From the NCBI RefSeq assembly GCF_020422885.1, contig NZ_CP084622.1:2561001-2625000 (forward strand): 64,000 nucleotides of DNA, in the 5' to 3' direction. The translations under genes and the position numbers were made by a program. The notes under the pieces are model-generated. The model had not been told where the DNA came from. It saw only the letters and a list, made by a program, of their open reading frames with translations, and ran no database searches. Position 1 is the stretch's first letter, and the number at the start of each line of letters is the position of its first letter. Source of the stretch: Mesobacillus sp. S13. GTDB taxonomy: Bacteria > Bacillota > Bacilli > Bacillales > Cytobacillaceae. Shown piece by piece: positions 8,452-16,871 of this stretch.

Positions 8452-9738
8452 ATGGATAAATTATTTGATTTAAAGGGACATGATACAACGTTCGGTAGAG
8501 AGCTATCTGCAGGTCTTATCTCCTATATAACTGTTGTATACATTATCATTGTCAACGCAACTATATTAGCAGCAGCAGGAATACCATTAGAAGCCGGGAT
8601 CATCGCTACGATCCTCACCGTGTTCGCAGGGTGTTTGCTTATGGGATTCTGGAGTAATACTCCAATTCTAGTGATTCCGGGTATGGGTTTAAACGCGATG
8701 TTTACTTATACAATCGTGCAATCCGGCGGTTTCTCTTGGCAAGAGGCACTTGCCATGGTTTTCGTTTCGGGTATTCTATTCATGCTTTTAGCCTTCACTC
8801 CGCTGGCTAAGACCATTGTCGCCTCCATCCCGGACTCTTTGAAAGAGGCCATTACAGTCGGCATTGGAATACTATTGATTTTGATCGGTTTTGATAATAG
8901 CGGAATTATTGCAAGTTCAGAGCACACCTTGTTGGAAATAGGTGACTTAAGCAGCTCCACTGCACTGATCACATTGATTGGATTAATTGTCACGGTGATT
9001 TTGTTCATAAAAAATATTCCAGGTAATCTATTATTGAGTATTGTTTTCACATCTGTCCTTTCATTATTCTTTGGGGATTTTAAAAGCGGCGGAGTTTCTT
9101 GGAGCATGCCTTCATTTGGAGAATATACTTCTGTTTTTGGTCAAATGTCATTTGCCCAGGCGGGTAATTTCGTATTTTGGCTGACAGCCTTTTCGCTTGC
9201 CATGGTCGTCATATTCGAGAACATCGGACTGATCCATGGGCATACTAAAATGCTGAAACAGCCTCAAAAATTCAAGAAATCCCTCCAGGCTAATTCGATT
9301 TCTGTAGCTACAGCGGGAATTTTCGGTACTAGTCCGACAGTATCTTCCGTAGAGAGTGCTGCAGGGATAGCAGCTGGGGGCCGAACAGGATTGACGAGCA
9401 TAATTACTGGTGTCCTGTTCCTTGCGTCCATCGTATTGATTCCTGTGATCAAAGTAGTGCCGGAAAGTGCAGTTTCACCAGTTTTAATTTTAATAGGAAT
9501 ATTGATGCTTCAGAATATCACGAACATCAAGCTTGATGATCTTCTCGAAAGCTTCCCTGCACTTTTAATTATTGTGTTGATCCCATTAACCTACAGCATC
9601 GCCGATGGCATGGCAATTGGCTTCATTCTTTATCCACTATTGAAACTTCTGATGGGTAAAGGCAGGGAAATCCAGCCTGCCCTTTATATGATCGCATTGC
9701 TGTTCCTTGGGAATTTTGTTTTGCAATATGCCTTATAA
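8452..9738 (+). CDS. NCS2 family purine permease (AzgA-like)
   Basis: 428 aa with about 12-14 membrane segments. It opens with LFDLKGHDTTFGRELSAG and contains VIPGMGLNAMF and GTSPTVSSVESAAGIAAGGRTGLTS, both hallmarks of the AzgA/GhxP branch (adenine, guanine or hypoxanthine/H+ symport). The ribosome binding site GAGAGGAG precedes the ATG. The exact purine cannot be assigned. It is divergent from a LysR regulator, which suggests substrate-inducible control rather than the PurR or purine-riboswitch control usual for such permeases; I saw no purine riboswitch in the short leader. Confidence 0.9.
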   Translation: MDKLFDLKGHDTTFGRELSAGLISYITVVYIIIVNATILAAAGIPLEAGIIATILTVFAGCLLMGFWSNTPILVIPGMGLNAMFTYTIVQSGGFSWQEALAMVFVSGILFMLLAFTPLAKTIVASIPDSLKEAITVGIGILLILIGFDNSGIIASSEHTLLEIGDLSSSTALITLIGLIVTVILFIKNIPGNLLLSIVFTSVLSLFFGDFKSGGVSWSMPSFGEYTSVFGQMSFAQAGNFVFWLTAFSLAMVVIFENIGLIHGHTKMLKQPQKFKKSLQANSISVATAGIFGTSPTVSSVESAAGIAAGGRTGLTSIITGVLFLASIVLIPVIKVVPESAVSPVLILIGILMLQNITNIKLDDLLESFPALLIIVLIPLTYSIADGMAIGFILYPLLKLLMGKGREIQPALYMIALLFLGNFVLQYAL

Positions 9739-9794
9739 TAATGAAAGGCTGACGAAAATCATTCATTGTTGATTCTTGTGTAGGCAAGAGATTT

Positions 9795-9992
9795 AATAGG
9801 CGGAGATATTCCGGCTATTGTATATAGATGACCCTTTTTAAGGTGAAATAAGTGGAGATATTCCGGTTAACTGCTATAAAAAAAGATAAATTTCTTTGAT
9901 TTGGATTAATTAGACGGAAAAACGACCCTTATTTTTAATAAAATAAGGGTCGTTTGCAAAATAAGCGAAATTTATCCGTTTATTTTTACACA
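9795..9992. repeat. Dispersed ~195-bp intergenic repeat, copy A
   Basis: The stretch from 9739 to 10066 has no gene. Most of it is an element that reappears at 37719-37917. Shared blocks are GGCGGAGATATTCCGGCTA, GGAGATATTCCGGTTAACTG, AGACGGAAAAACGACCC and a hairpin GACCCTTATTTTTAATAAAATAAGGGTC (given in two parts: arms GACCCTTATT and AATAAGGGTC). It contains several short CGGA...TCCG palindromes and should fold on either strand. Confidence 0.75.
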
Positions 9993-10065
9993 CTTTGAAA
10001 ACTAACATTCAGTTAGTTTGTCTTTCGTATAGATTCTAGTACCGGAAACAATGATAGTAGCCTGC

Positions 10066-10096
10066 GAAAAACAGCCTTGAATTCCAAGGCTGTTTT
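10066..10096 (-). terminator. Terminator after the 182-aa gene
   Basis: Perfect palindrome AAACAGCCTTG-AATT-CCAAGGCTGTTT (arms at 10069-10079 and 10084-10094) followed by a T-rich tract on the minus strand. Confidence 0.85.
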
Positions 10097-10643
10097 AATT
10101 TGCTTTTGTGAGGATATAGGACTCAGCTTGATTATTCACATTCGGTATGAACTTAGCAGCTTCCTGGAATAAATGGATTTGCGCAGCTAGTGCCTGATCA
10201 GCCGTACCCATTCCATACATCTTCAGGGATCTCTCAAGCACGAGCATCGGTTCATGACCATTTACATAGTAGAGACTCTCACCAGCACGCGGATAATAGG
10301 ATTCAAGAGGCTTAGCATTGGATATGATATGATACTGTGCCTCGCCATTTTGTGAGTACCCAGCCACCACGGCTTCAAACGGCCGTCCATTATTTAATAG
10401 CATGGAATTATTGATTGAGGATTGGATTGACTCTGCCAACTCCTTAAGACTGAATCCTTGCTTAATAAGAGTTTCAGCAGCACTGGCGGCCATCAAGGTA
10501 TATTCTTCATCACCTGAAAAAGCAATGAAGGCAGTATCCGGTATTAACTCTTTAAACCTCATATCATCGATCACCTGATGAATCCCAAAATCAGTAACCA
10601 ATGAAATAAAATCTTCTCTCGCTACAATTGATACAAGGCCCAT
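10095..10643 (-). CDS. Uncharacterised protein, possible proteasome-like (Ntn) fold
   Basis: 182 aa, not recognised with certainty. It begins MGLVSIVAREDFISLVTDFG and contains TAFIAFSGDEEYTLMAASA followed by a helix GFSLKELAESIQ. This strand-SGxxE-helix layout recalls the beta-subunit fold of HslV or proteasome Ntn hydrolases, but no free N-terminal Thr is seen (Met-Gly start), so it may be catalytically inactive. No signal peptide or membrane segment. Start ATG follows AAGGAGTGA by five bases; a GTG three codons upstream overlaps that site and is rejected. It is monocistronic, with its own terminator. Function unknown. Confidence 0.7.
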   Translation of the reverse strand: MGLVSIVAREDFISLVTDFGIHQVIDDMRFKELIPDTAFIAFSGDEEYTLMAASAAETLIKQGFSLKELAESIQSSINNSMLLNNGRPFEAVVAGYSQNGEAQYHIISNAKPLESYYPRAGESLYYVNGHEPMLVLERSLKMYGMGTADQALAAQIHLFQEAAKFIPNVNNQAESYILTKAN

Positions 10644-10825
10644 AGAAATCACTCCTTATGTTCCATCTACCTTAAACATACCTCTTTGGGAGCAAATATC
10701 AATAGGAGAAGTTGTCGATTAATCAGAAGTTTTCGCGTATTTTGTAAGACTCGTGATCTGAGAGAGTGAACAAGGCCAATATGTGAAGACTATACGAATT
10801 GATAGAGATTCATGGAGTCAATTCC

Positions 10826-11058
10826 TTCCCAGAAGGGTACCGTTCAAGCAGTATCGTTCCCTTATGCAAGCACTTCCTTCTTCATAAGGGTACCGTTCAA
10901 GCAGTATCGTTCCCTTATGCATGCCTTTCCTCCCGCATAAGGGTACCGTTCTCCTAGTATCGTACCCTTATGCATGCCTTTCCTCCCTCATAAGGGTACC
11001 GTTCTCACAGTATCGTACCCTGTGCATACCATTCCTTCCTCATGAGGGTACCGTTCAC
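10826..11058. repeat. Tandem array, 53-bp unit, about 4.5 copies
   Basis: The sequence GGGTACCGTTC recurs at 10835, 10888, 10941, 10994 and 11046 (spacing 53, 53, 53, 52). Each complete unit contains an interrupted palindrome: CATAAGGGTAC pairs with GTACCCTTATG across a 15-base loop. It fills the gene-free space between the 182-aa gene and the citB terminator. The remainder of 10644-10825 shows nothing recognisable apart from ordinary AT-rich DNA. Confidence 0.85.
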
Positions 11059-11080
11059 CTCAAATCTTTTTCTTGAAAAA

Positions 11081-11118
11081 TTAAAAACCCCCTGGACCGC
11101 ATTACGACCAGGGGGTTC
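11081..11118 (-). terminator. Terminator after citB
   Basis: Strong stem AACCCCCTGG/CCAGGGGGTT followed by TTTAATTTTTC on the minus strand. Confidence 0.9.
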
Positions 11119-11131
11119 TGTCTGTATTATT

Positions 11132-13840
11132 TTATGCCTTTAACTTATCACGAAGTACCATTTGCAGGATGCCGCCGTGACGGTAGTAGTCGATTTCTAC
11201 TTCTGAATCGAAACGAACAAGAGCTTCGAAAGTTTTCTTGTTTCCATCTTCATCAGTTGCAGTCACAGTGATGATGTCGCGTGGGCGAACTTTCTCATCA
11301 ATCTGGACATCGAATGATTCTCTTCCTGTCAGGCCAAGAGTTTCAGCGTTTTCACCAGCTTTGAATTGAAGAGGCAGAACGCCCATCAATACAAGGTTTG
11401 AACGGTGGATACGCTCGAAGCTTTCAGCGATAACAGTCTTGATTCCCAATAGGTTAGTACCCTTTGCAGCCCAGTCACGGGATGATCCCATACCGTAATC
11501 TTTTCCTGCGATAACCATTAGGCCTGTGCCCTGCTCTTTGTACTTCATGCAAGCATCAAAGATGGACATGACTTCGTTCGTTGGCCAGTAAGTCGTGAAG
11601 CCGCCTTCTGTGCCAGGAGCGATTTGGTTGCGGATGCGGATGTTCGCGAATGTTCCGCGCATCATGACATCGTGGTTACCACGGCGTGAACCATAAGAGT
11701 TGAAGTCGCGTGGCTCTACACCCTTTTCACGAAGGTATTTTCCAGCTGGCGTATCTTTTCCGATCGCACCTGCAGGAGAAATATGGTCAGTTGTTACAGA
11801 GTCACCGAACTTGCCGACAATACGCAAGTTATTCAATGGAGCAACTTCCCCAGCCTCTGGAGTTAAACCTTCAAAGAATGGCGGATTTGCGATATAAGTT
11901 GATTCCTCATCGAAAGTGTAAAGCGGATCGCTGTTTGTTTGGATCTCGTTCCACTTTTCGTTGTCAGTGAATACAGTTTCGTACTCTCTTCGGAATAGTT
12001 CTGGTGTTACAACGCGGTGAACGACTTCGTTCACTTCTGCAGTTGATGGCCAGATATCCTTGAAGAATACATCATTTCCATCTTTATCTTTTCCGATTGG
12101 GTCATTCTGAAGATCGATGTCCACAGTACCAGCAAGTGCATAAGCAACTACTAACGGCGGTGAAGCCAGGTAGTTTGCTTTTACAAGCGGATGGATACGT
12201 CCTTCGAAGTTACGGTTACCGGAAAGGACAGAAGTAACTAGAAGATCACTTTCAGCAACAGACTTTTCGATTTCCGGCTTTAATGGACCGGAGTTACCGA
12301 TACATGTCGTACATCCATAACCAACAAGGTTGAAACCAAGAGTTTCAAGGTAAGGAAGCAATTCTGAATCGCGAAGGTATCCAGTTACAACCTTTGAACC
12401 TGGTGCCAACGAAGTCTTAACGAACTTAGGAACTTCCATTCCAAGTTCAACAGCTTTTTTGGCAACAAGGCCTGCACCTACTAGTACGTATGGGTTAGAT
12501 GTATTTGTACAGCTAGTGATCGCTGCGATTGCGATAGCACCAGTTTTCATAGTAGTTTTATCGCCATTAGCGAACTCAACAACCGCTTCTTTATTAATTT
12601 CTTTCTTATCAAGGCCGAATCCCTGGTTTCCTGCAGGAGCAGTCAATGCTTCCTGGAAGGATTTCTGCATTGCGGAAAGCGGAATCAAATCCTGTGGACG
12701 CTTAGGACCAGAAAGGTTTGCTTCGATTTCAGAAAGATTGATTTCTACTACATCAGTATAAACTGGCTCTAATGCAGGATCGAAGAATAATCCGTTTTCC
12801 TTGCAGTATGCCTCAACCACTTTAATGTGGTCTTCTGGGCGGCCAGTTAAACGCATGTAATCCAATGCTTCTCCATCTACTGGGAAGAATCCGCAAGTAG
12901 CACCGTATTCTGGTGCCATGTTTGCAACAGTTGCACGGTCAGCAAGTGGAAGTGTAACAACGCCAGGTCCGAAGAACTCGACGAATTTACCAACAACACC
13001 TTTACTGCGAAGAACCTGGGTCACTTTAAGTGCAAGGTCAGTTGCAGTAGCGCCATTAGGCATATCACCTACTAATTTAACACCTACTACTTCTGGTACT
13101 GGGAAGTATGATGGCTGGCCAAGCATTCCAGCTTCTGCTTCGATACCGCCTACGCCCCATCCAAGAACACCAATACCGTTGATCATTGTAGTATGTGAGT
13201 CAGTACCTACTAACGAATCTGGGAAAGTTTCAAATTCACCATCTGCATTTTCTACAGCGTGAACGACGCTTGCAAGGTACTCAAGGTTCACCTGGTGAAC
13301 GATACCAGTTGCCGGCGGAACAGCGCGGTAGTTGTCAAATGATTTCTGTGCCCAGCTCAAGAACTGGTAACGTTCAGCATTACGTTCGAATTCAAGTTCC
13401 ATGTTCACATTAAGTGCGTCTGGAGTTCCGTATTTATCAACCTGTACAGAGTGGTCAATAACTAGATCAACCGGCTTTTCAGGATTGATTTTGTCTGGGT
13501 CTCCACCCATGTCAGCCATTGCTTTTCTAAGTGAAGCAAGGTCAACGACTGCTGGTACACCAGTGAAGTCCTGAAGAATGACACGTGAAGGCTTGAATGG
13601 CACATCCACTTCTTTCACTTCGCTGGTTCCCCATTTTGCTAGATTTTCAACATGCTCTTTTGTGATTACAAAGCCATCATGCTGGCGAAGCACGGATTCA
13701 AGCAAAACCTTCACAGAGTAAGGCAGTTTTGATACATTGCCGATTCCAGCCTTTTCTAATGCTGCCAGGCTATAGTAATGATAGCGTTTCCCGTCAACTT
13801 CAAATGAACTGCGGGCGTTAAAAATATCTTGGTTTGACAT
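11132..13840 (-). CDS. citB: Aconitate hydratase
   Basis: 902 aa, full length for the AcnA/CitB type. It interconverts citrate and isocitrate in the TCA cycle, and in B. subtilis also binds RNA when its iron-sulfur cluster is lost. The 4Fe-4S ligands are visible as the Cys in SCTNTSNP and the two in [13 protein letters not shown]. Other family blocks are [24 protein letters not shown] and the C-terminal [12 protein letters not shown] and [20 protein letters not shown]. The ATG is preceded by AAGAAGGGGGT. It is a single gene between its own promoter and a strong terminator. Flanking sspO/sspP and (further off) yneN/tlp match the B. subtilis citB region. Confidence 0.98.
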   Translation of the reverse strand: MSNQDIFNARSSFEVDGKRYHYYSLAALEKAGIGNVSKLPYSVKVLLESVLRQHDGFVITKEHVENLAKWGTSEVKEVDVPFKPSRVILQDFTGVPAVVDLASLRKAMADMGGDPDKINPEKPVDLVIDHSVQVDKYGTPDALNVNMELEFERNAERYQFLSWAQKSFDNYRAVPPATGIVHQVNLEYLASVVHAVENADGEFETFPDSLVGTDSHTTMINGIGVLGWGVGGIEAEAGMLGQPSYFPVPEVVGVKLVGDMPNGATATDLALKVTQVLRSKGVVGKFVEFFGPGVVTLPLADRATVANMAPEYGATCGFFPVDGEALDYMRLTGRPEDHIKVVEAYCKENGLFFDPALEPVYTDVVEINLSEIEANLSGPKRPQDLIPLSAMQKSFQEALTAPAGNQGFGLDKKEINKEAVVEFANGDKTTMKTGAIAIAAITSCTNTSNPYVLVGAGLVAKKAVELGMEVPKFVKTSLAPGSKVVTGYLRDSELLPYLETLGFNLVGYGCTTCIGNSGPLKPEIEKSVAESDLLVTSVLSGNRNFEGRIHPLVKANYLASPPLVVAYALAGTVDIDLQNDPIGKDKDGNDVFFKDIWPSTAEVNEVVHRVVTPELFRREYETVFTDNEKWNEIQTNSDPLYTFDEESTYIANPPFFEGLTPEAGEVAPLNNLRIVGKFGDSVTTDHISPAGAIGKDTPAGKYLREKGVEPRDFNSYGSRRGNHDVMMRGTFANIRIRNQIAPGTEGGFTTYWPTNEVMSIFDACMKYKEQGTGLMVIAGKDYGMGSSRDWAAKGTNLLGIKTVIAESFERIHRSNLVLMGVLPLQFKAGENAETLGLTGRESFDVQIDEKVRPRDIITVTATDEDGNKKTFEALVRFDSEVEIDYYRHGGILQMVLRDKLKA

Positions 13841-13867
13841 ATGTTTACCCCCTTCTTCTACGTAAAC

Positions 13868-13896
13868 ATCATAAACTAATTAAAAGTAATTGTCGA
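13868..13896 (-). promoter_or_regulatory. citB promoter (sigma-A type)
   Basis: On the minus strand, -35 TCGACA (13891-13896) and -10 TATGAT (13868-13873) are 17 bp apart, just upstream of the citB ribosome binding site. The remaining 13897-14150 is AT-rich. A partial dyad TATA-N7-TTAT at about 13948-13963 is only loosely like a CcpC site, so CcpC control is not claimed. Confidence 0.55.
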
Positions 13897-14172
13897 AAAG
13901 TTTGAATCTTGTATTCCATCCTAACTTTTCTCACAATTTCATATTAATATAACCTTGTGTATAAGTAAATAACAAGAAAGTTATTGTGATTGATAAGTTT
14001 TTCTTATTATAAAAATCATAAACATGATGAAAACAATTTTTATGGGATTTTATCAATGGGTAAATCCTTTTCCATTTAAAGCTTCTCCGGACTAAAACTA
14101 TTTCACTAAAATGAAAAAGCTGGATTGCACAGTGACTTATGGGAAAAAATATGGCAGATGGAGGTGAATACT

Positions 14173-14322
14173 GTGGTAAAAAGAAAAGCAAATCATGTCA
14201 TTCCTGGAGCGAATGCCGCTAAAGCCCAGGGCAATGGCGCAGGCTATAACGAAGAAATGGCAAATGAACCGATGACTGAAATTGAAAAGCAAAATAATAA
14301 GAAGCGAAAAAAGAATCAATAG
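14173..14322 (+). CDS. sspO: Small acid-soluble spore protein SspO
   Basis: 49 aa, [19 protein letters not shown] and onward, ending [11 protein letters not shown]. This is the recognisable SspO (CotK) pattern: very basic, with Asn and Lys clusters and the GNGAGYNEE centre. It is a forespore-specific minor SASP. The start is GTG at 14173, placed by GGAGGTGAA seven bases upstream; an upstream ATG at 14125 gives a longer frame with no ribosome binding site and no family similarity. In B. subtilis sspO and sspP form a pair next to citB. Here the two are separated by a convergent 85-aa gene. Confidence 0.92.
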   Translation: MVKRKANHVIPGANAAKAQGNGAGYNEEMANEPMTEIEKQNNKKRKKNQ

Positions 14323-14328
14323 AAGAAC

Positions 14329-14360
14329 AAAAAGCGGAAGGCTCCCCTTCCGCTTTTTCC
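14329..14360. terminator. Bidirectional terminator
   Basis: AAAAAGCGGAAGG/CCTTCCGCTTTTT hairpin (14330-14358) between sspO and the convergent 85-aa gene. Confidence 0.9.
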
Positions 14361-14362
14361 TG

Positions 14363-14620
14363 TTATTCCATGTTCACTTCATTTACGATGCTGCGTAAGT
14401 CCTGCTGGAACCTTTCTAACTGTGACCGTTGATGCTCAGATGCATTTTCGAGTGCATTTTCGATTTGCTGGAATGCTTCATTCACTTCATTTTTTAGATG
14501 CTTCAGTTGATGTCCATAGCTTGCTGAGTCCCGGACTATTTCCGAGTATAGACCTTGCGCGTCTTCGAACCCTTGCTGTGCTGCCTGAAAGGCTTGCTGT
14601 TTATCTTTATTATAAGGCAT
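14363..14620 (-). CDS. Small helical protein of unknown function
   Basis: 85 aa, MPYNKDKQQAFQAAQQGFE and onward. It is almost entirely predicted alpha-helix with heptad-like spacing, rich in Gln and Glu, with no Cys, signal peptide or membrane segment. Not recognised; the composition and location between sspO and sspP suggest a sporulation-linked protein, but that is only context. Start ATG follows CCAGGAGGA by seven bases; longer readings to 14752 cross the sspP promoter region and are rejected. It ends at a bidirectional terminator. Confidence 0.7.
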   Translation of the reverse strand: MPYNKDKQQAFQAAQQGFEDAQGLYSEIVRDSASYGHQLKHLKNEVNEAFQQIENALENASEHQRSQLERFQQDLRSIVNEVNME

Positions 14621-14733
14621 TGTGTTTTCCTCCTGGTGTAATAAATCTATACCGTTAAATTGCTCAGTTAAATGTAATTTATTCAGTATAAATTCTGTGA
14701 AAAATCCAATCCTATTATCAGGAGGGATGAGCA

Positions 14734-14877
14734 ATGAACAAAAATGACTCAAAGGATATGCGCAAAAATGCTCCTAAAGGCGACCAAGACAGCCAGCCTG
14801 CTCCATTAAGCGGTTCGAAGAAAGTGAAGAATCGCAATCACACTCGTCAGAAACATAATTCGCACCACGATATGTAA
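14734..14877 (+). CDS. sspP: Small acid-soluble spore protein SspP
   Basis: 47 aa, [19 protein letters not shown] and onward, with [21 protein letters not shown] at the end (given here as [10 protein letters not shown] plus [11 protein letters not shown]). This is a clear SspP (CotL) match, a minor forespore protein. Start ATG follows CAGGAGGGATG. It is divergent from the 85-aa gene and convergent with selA across a shared terminator. Confidence 0.95.
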   Translation: MNKNDSKDMRKNAPKGDQDSQPAPLSGSKKVKNRNHTRQKHNSHHDM

Positions 14878-14925
14878 AATAGGTCAATGGAATATCTATA
14901 ACCAGAAAAGATTTATTCCCACTCT

Positions 14926-14968
14926 AAAAAAGTAAGGACTGCACCTAAAAAGGCAGCCCTTACTTTTT
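14926..14968. terminator. Bidirectional terminator between sspP and selA
   Basis: AAAAAAGTAAGG (14926-14937) pairs with CCTTACTTTTT (14958-14968), with an inner GCACC...GGCAGC portion. It serves both convergent genes. Confidence 0.85.
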
Positions 14969-16373
14969 AAATGGTCTTGATTGCATTTAGAAGTATACTT
15001 TCTTCTTCTGCTGTAACTGTCCGAAGATCGATATGGACCTCTTCCTTTTGTATACGGACGACGATTGCTGGTGAATGTTCAGTGCGGAGCTTTCTGGCAA
15101 TATGTTCAGCACTGATATCCGGATGTCTAATGGTGACTAATAATGTAGGAAGATGGACATCAGGCATCGTCCCGCCGCCCACCTGACTTGTTCCTTCAGC
15201 CACAACCGCTATTATGCCATTATTCAAAGCATTAATTTCACGGATAAAACGGTCACTCCTGTCTTTCAGTTCATCCAGAGGAACAAGCAAGTCCCTTAAA
15301 GTTGGAATATTGAGAAACCCTTGTTCTCCTTTAAGATAATCCATCAAAGTACCCTCTAACGCGGCAAGTGTCATTTTATCTACTCGTACCACCCTGGCAA
15401 GCTGGTGCTTTTTCAGCTGATCAATGAGTGATTTCTTGCCAGCGATGATACCGGCCTGCGGTCCCCCAAGAAGCTTATCTCCGCTGAATGAAACGATATC
15501 TGCTCCCATCTTCAGGACTTCACCGACAATTGGTTCGTCTCCAATTCCGTGGCGGGAGAAATCGTACAGGACACCACTTCCCAGATCTTCATAAAAAACA
15601 ATCTGGTCATGCTTTTCTGAAAGTTGAGCCAGTTCCTCAGTTTCAACTGTTTTCGAAAATCCATAAATCTTAAAGTTGCTTGTATGGACCTTCATGATCA
15701 TTCCAGTATTGTCGTTAATCGCATTTTCATAGTCATATAAATGCGTTTTATTGGTTGTTCCCACTTCCACTAAATGAGCTCCGCTTTCCTCCATGATTGA
15801 AGATATCCGGAATGATCCGCCTATTTCAACGAGCTGCCCTCGGGAAACAATGACTTCCTTGTTTTTCGCAAGTGCACTCATGATTAAATAAACAGCAGCT
15901 GCATTATTATTGACAACCATCGCTGCTTCAGCACCAGTGACTTCCTTAACAAGGGTTTCAACATGGCTGTGCCGCGAACCCCGTTCACCTTCCTGAAGCT
16001 TGTACTCAAGATTCGAATAATTCTTTGCCGTTTCTACTACATGATTCACTGCGCTTTCGCTCAACCGTGCCCTGCCAAGGTTCGTATGTAAAATAGTGCC
16101 AGTAGCGTTGATGACCCTTTTCAAAGTAAAGGCGAATCGCTCTGCTGCTGCTGAATCAAGCAATTCGAAAAACTTGTCTATAAACATTGAGGTACCAGGT
16201 TCAGGACCGTTCCATTTTCCATTAACAATATCTTTTCTTATATCATTTAACACCTCTTTTATGATGAGTGTGAAATGTTCTGTATCTGTCTCATACTTCT
16301 CGATTAAATCGATGAACCTTTTATCTTTTTGTAATTCGTGGACAGCAGGAAGCTGTCTTAAAAATTGTTTCAA
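14967..16373 (-). CDS. selA: L-seryl-tRNA(Sec) selenium transferase
   Basis: 468 aa, full length. SelA is a PLP enzyme that converts Ser-tRNA-Sec to Sec-tRNA-Sec using selenophosphate. Seen: RVINATGTILHTNLGRA (N-terminal block), the YSNLEY/EGERGSRHSH block, and the PLP lysine in SFSGDKLLGGPQAG at about residue 300. The start is TTG after GGGGGAG. It shares a strand with the SelW-like selenoprotein (118 bp upstream, with a terminator between) and is 500 bp from the divergent selD. selB and selC are absent from the window. Its presence justifies reading UGA as Sec in the neighbouring genes. Confidence 0.96.
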   Translation of the reverse strand: MKQFLRQLPAVHELQKDKRFIDLIEKYETDTEHFTLIIKEVLNDIRKDIVNGKWNGPEPGTSMFIDKFFELLDSAAAERFAFTLKRVINATGTILHTNLGRARLSESAVNHVVETAKNYSNLEYKLQEGERGSRHSHVETLVKEVTGAEAAMVVNNNAAAVYLIMSALAKNKEVIVSRGQLVEIGGSFRISSIMEESGAHLVEVGTTNKTHLYDYENAINDNTGMIMKVHTSNFKIYGFSKTVETEELAQLSEKHDQIVFYEDLGSGVLYDFSRHGIGDEPIVGEVLKMGADIVSFSGDKLLGGPQAGIIAGKKSLIDQLKKHQLARVVRVDKMTLAALEGTLMDYLKGEQGFLNIPTLRDLLVPLDELKDRSDRFIREINALNNGIIAVVAEGTSQVGGGTMPDVHLPTLLVTIRHPDISAEHIARKLRTEHSPAIVVRIQKEEVHIDLRTVTAEEESILLNAIKTI

Positions 16374-16464
16374 AGCCTATCTCCCCCACAACTGTAGTGC
16401 ATTCATAATTATATCATTATTGCCCAATTAAAAGTTTTTTCAAAACGGTGAACTTAAGTGATAT

Positions 16465-16490
16465 GAAAAAAGCCCGGCAAATTGCCAGGC
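16465..16490 (-). terminator. Terminator after the SelW-like gene
   Basis: Stem GCCTGGCA/TGCCGGGC (one mismatch-tolerant G-U) followed by TTTTTT on the minus strand, two bases past the stop codon. It partly isolates the selenoprotein gene from selA. Confidence 0.8.
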
Positions 16491-16491
16491 A

Positions 16492-16734
16492 TTAATTCAT
16501 TGCTTCCATTTGATTGATTATTTCGTCTGTATCAGGAAAAACTCCTGTATCCAGTTTCGAGTATATTGTCTTGCCATTTATCGTGACTTCGAAAGCTCCT
16601 TTTGAAGCTGGAATCAGCTCCATCTTTTCTATTTGGCTGCGGAAATGCGTGAAAAGTTCTTCCGCGAAACTCGCGGCTTTTGGTGCATAGTTTCACATCA
16701 TGCAGAATTGAACAGCTACTTGATATTTTCCCAA
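16492..16734 (-). CDS. SelW-like (Rdx family) selenoprotein with in-frame UGA
   Basis: 80 aa when TGA at 16695-16693 is read as selenocysteine. The sequence is MGKYQVAVQFCMMU followed by NYAPKAASFAEELFTHF, with a CxxU redox motif (Cys11, Sec14) in the exact place of the Rdx fold. Downstream KGAFEVTINGKTIYSKLDTG and GVFPDTDEI are the family's C-terminal signatures. Rdx proteins (SelW/SelT/SelH-like) are small thioredoxin-fold, cytoplasmic redox proteins. The start TTG follows AAGGGGGA. A perfect hairpin begins 16 nt after the UGA. A standard caller would report nothing or only a fragment. It ends in a terminator; selA lies next downstream. Confidence 0.9.
16662..16676 (-). promoter_or_regulatory. 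Candidate bacterial SECIS in the SelW-like gene
   Basis: In the mRNA sense, CCGCGA-GUU-UCGCGG is a perfect 6-bp stem with a GUU loop. It starts 16 nt after the UGA, so the loop is 23-25 nt downstream, inside the range known for bacterial SECIS. Conserved G-U in the loop is what SelB recognises in other species. Confidence 0.65.
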
Positions 16735-16871
16735 TGAAAATCCCCCTTGTTCATCTTGCTATATGTATTTACTGTCATTTTAGTGTAAAGCCCACTCTAG
16801 TGCAAATAATAGTATCTTAAGGATGATTTTAAGAAAAAGAAAGAGTATACTTTTTTGTGGAGGTGATCAGG

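Noticed and set aside
14125..14172. Upstream extension of SspO to an ATG at 14125
   Set aside because: No ribosome binding site and no similarity before MVKRK; the GGAGGTGAA site points to GTG at 14173.
16492..16734. SelW-like frame as a pseudogene with a stop codon
   Set aside because: The UGA is exactly at the redox Sec/Cys position, the frame is otherwise intact and a hairpin and selA are adjacent; a random nonsense mutation there is unlikely, and selD shows the same pattern.
16735..16871. tRNA-Sec gene in the selenium locus spacer
   Set aside because: No cloverleaf arms, no TTCGA-type T loop and no CCA-proximal pairing found; the sequence is AT-rich promoter DNA.
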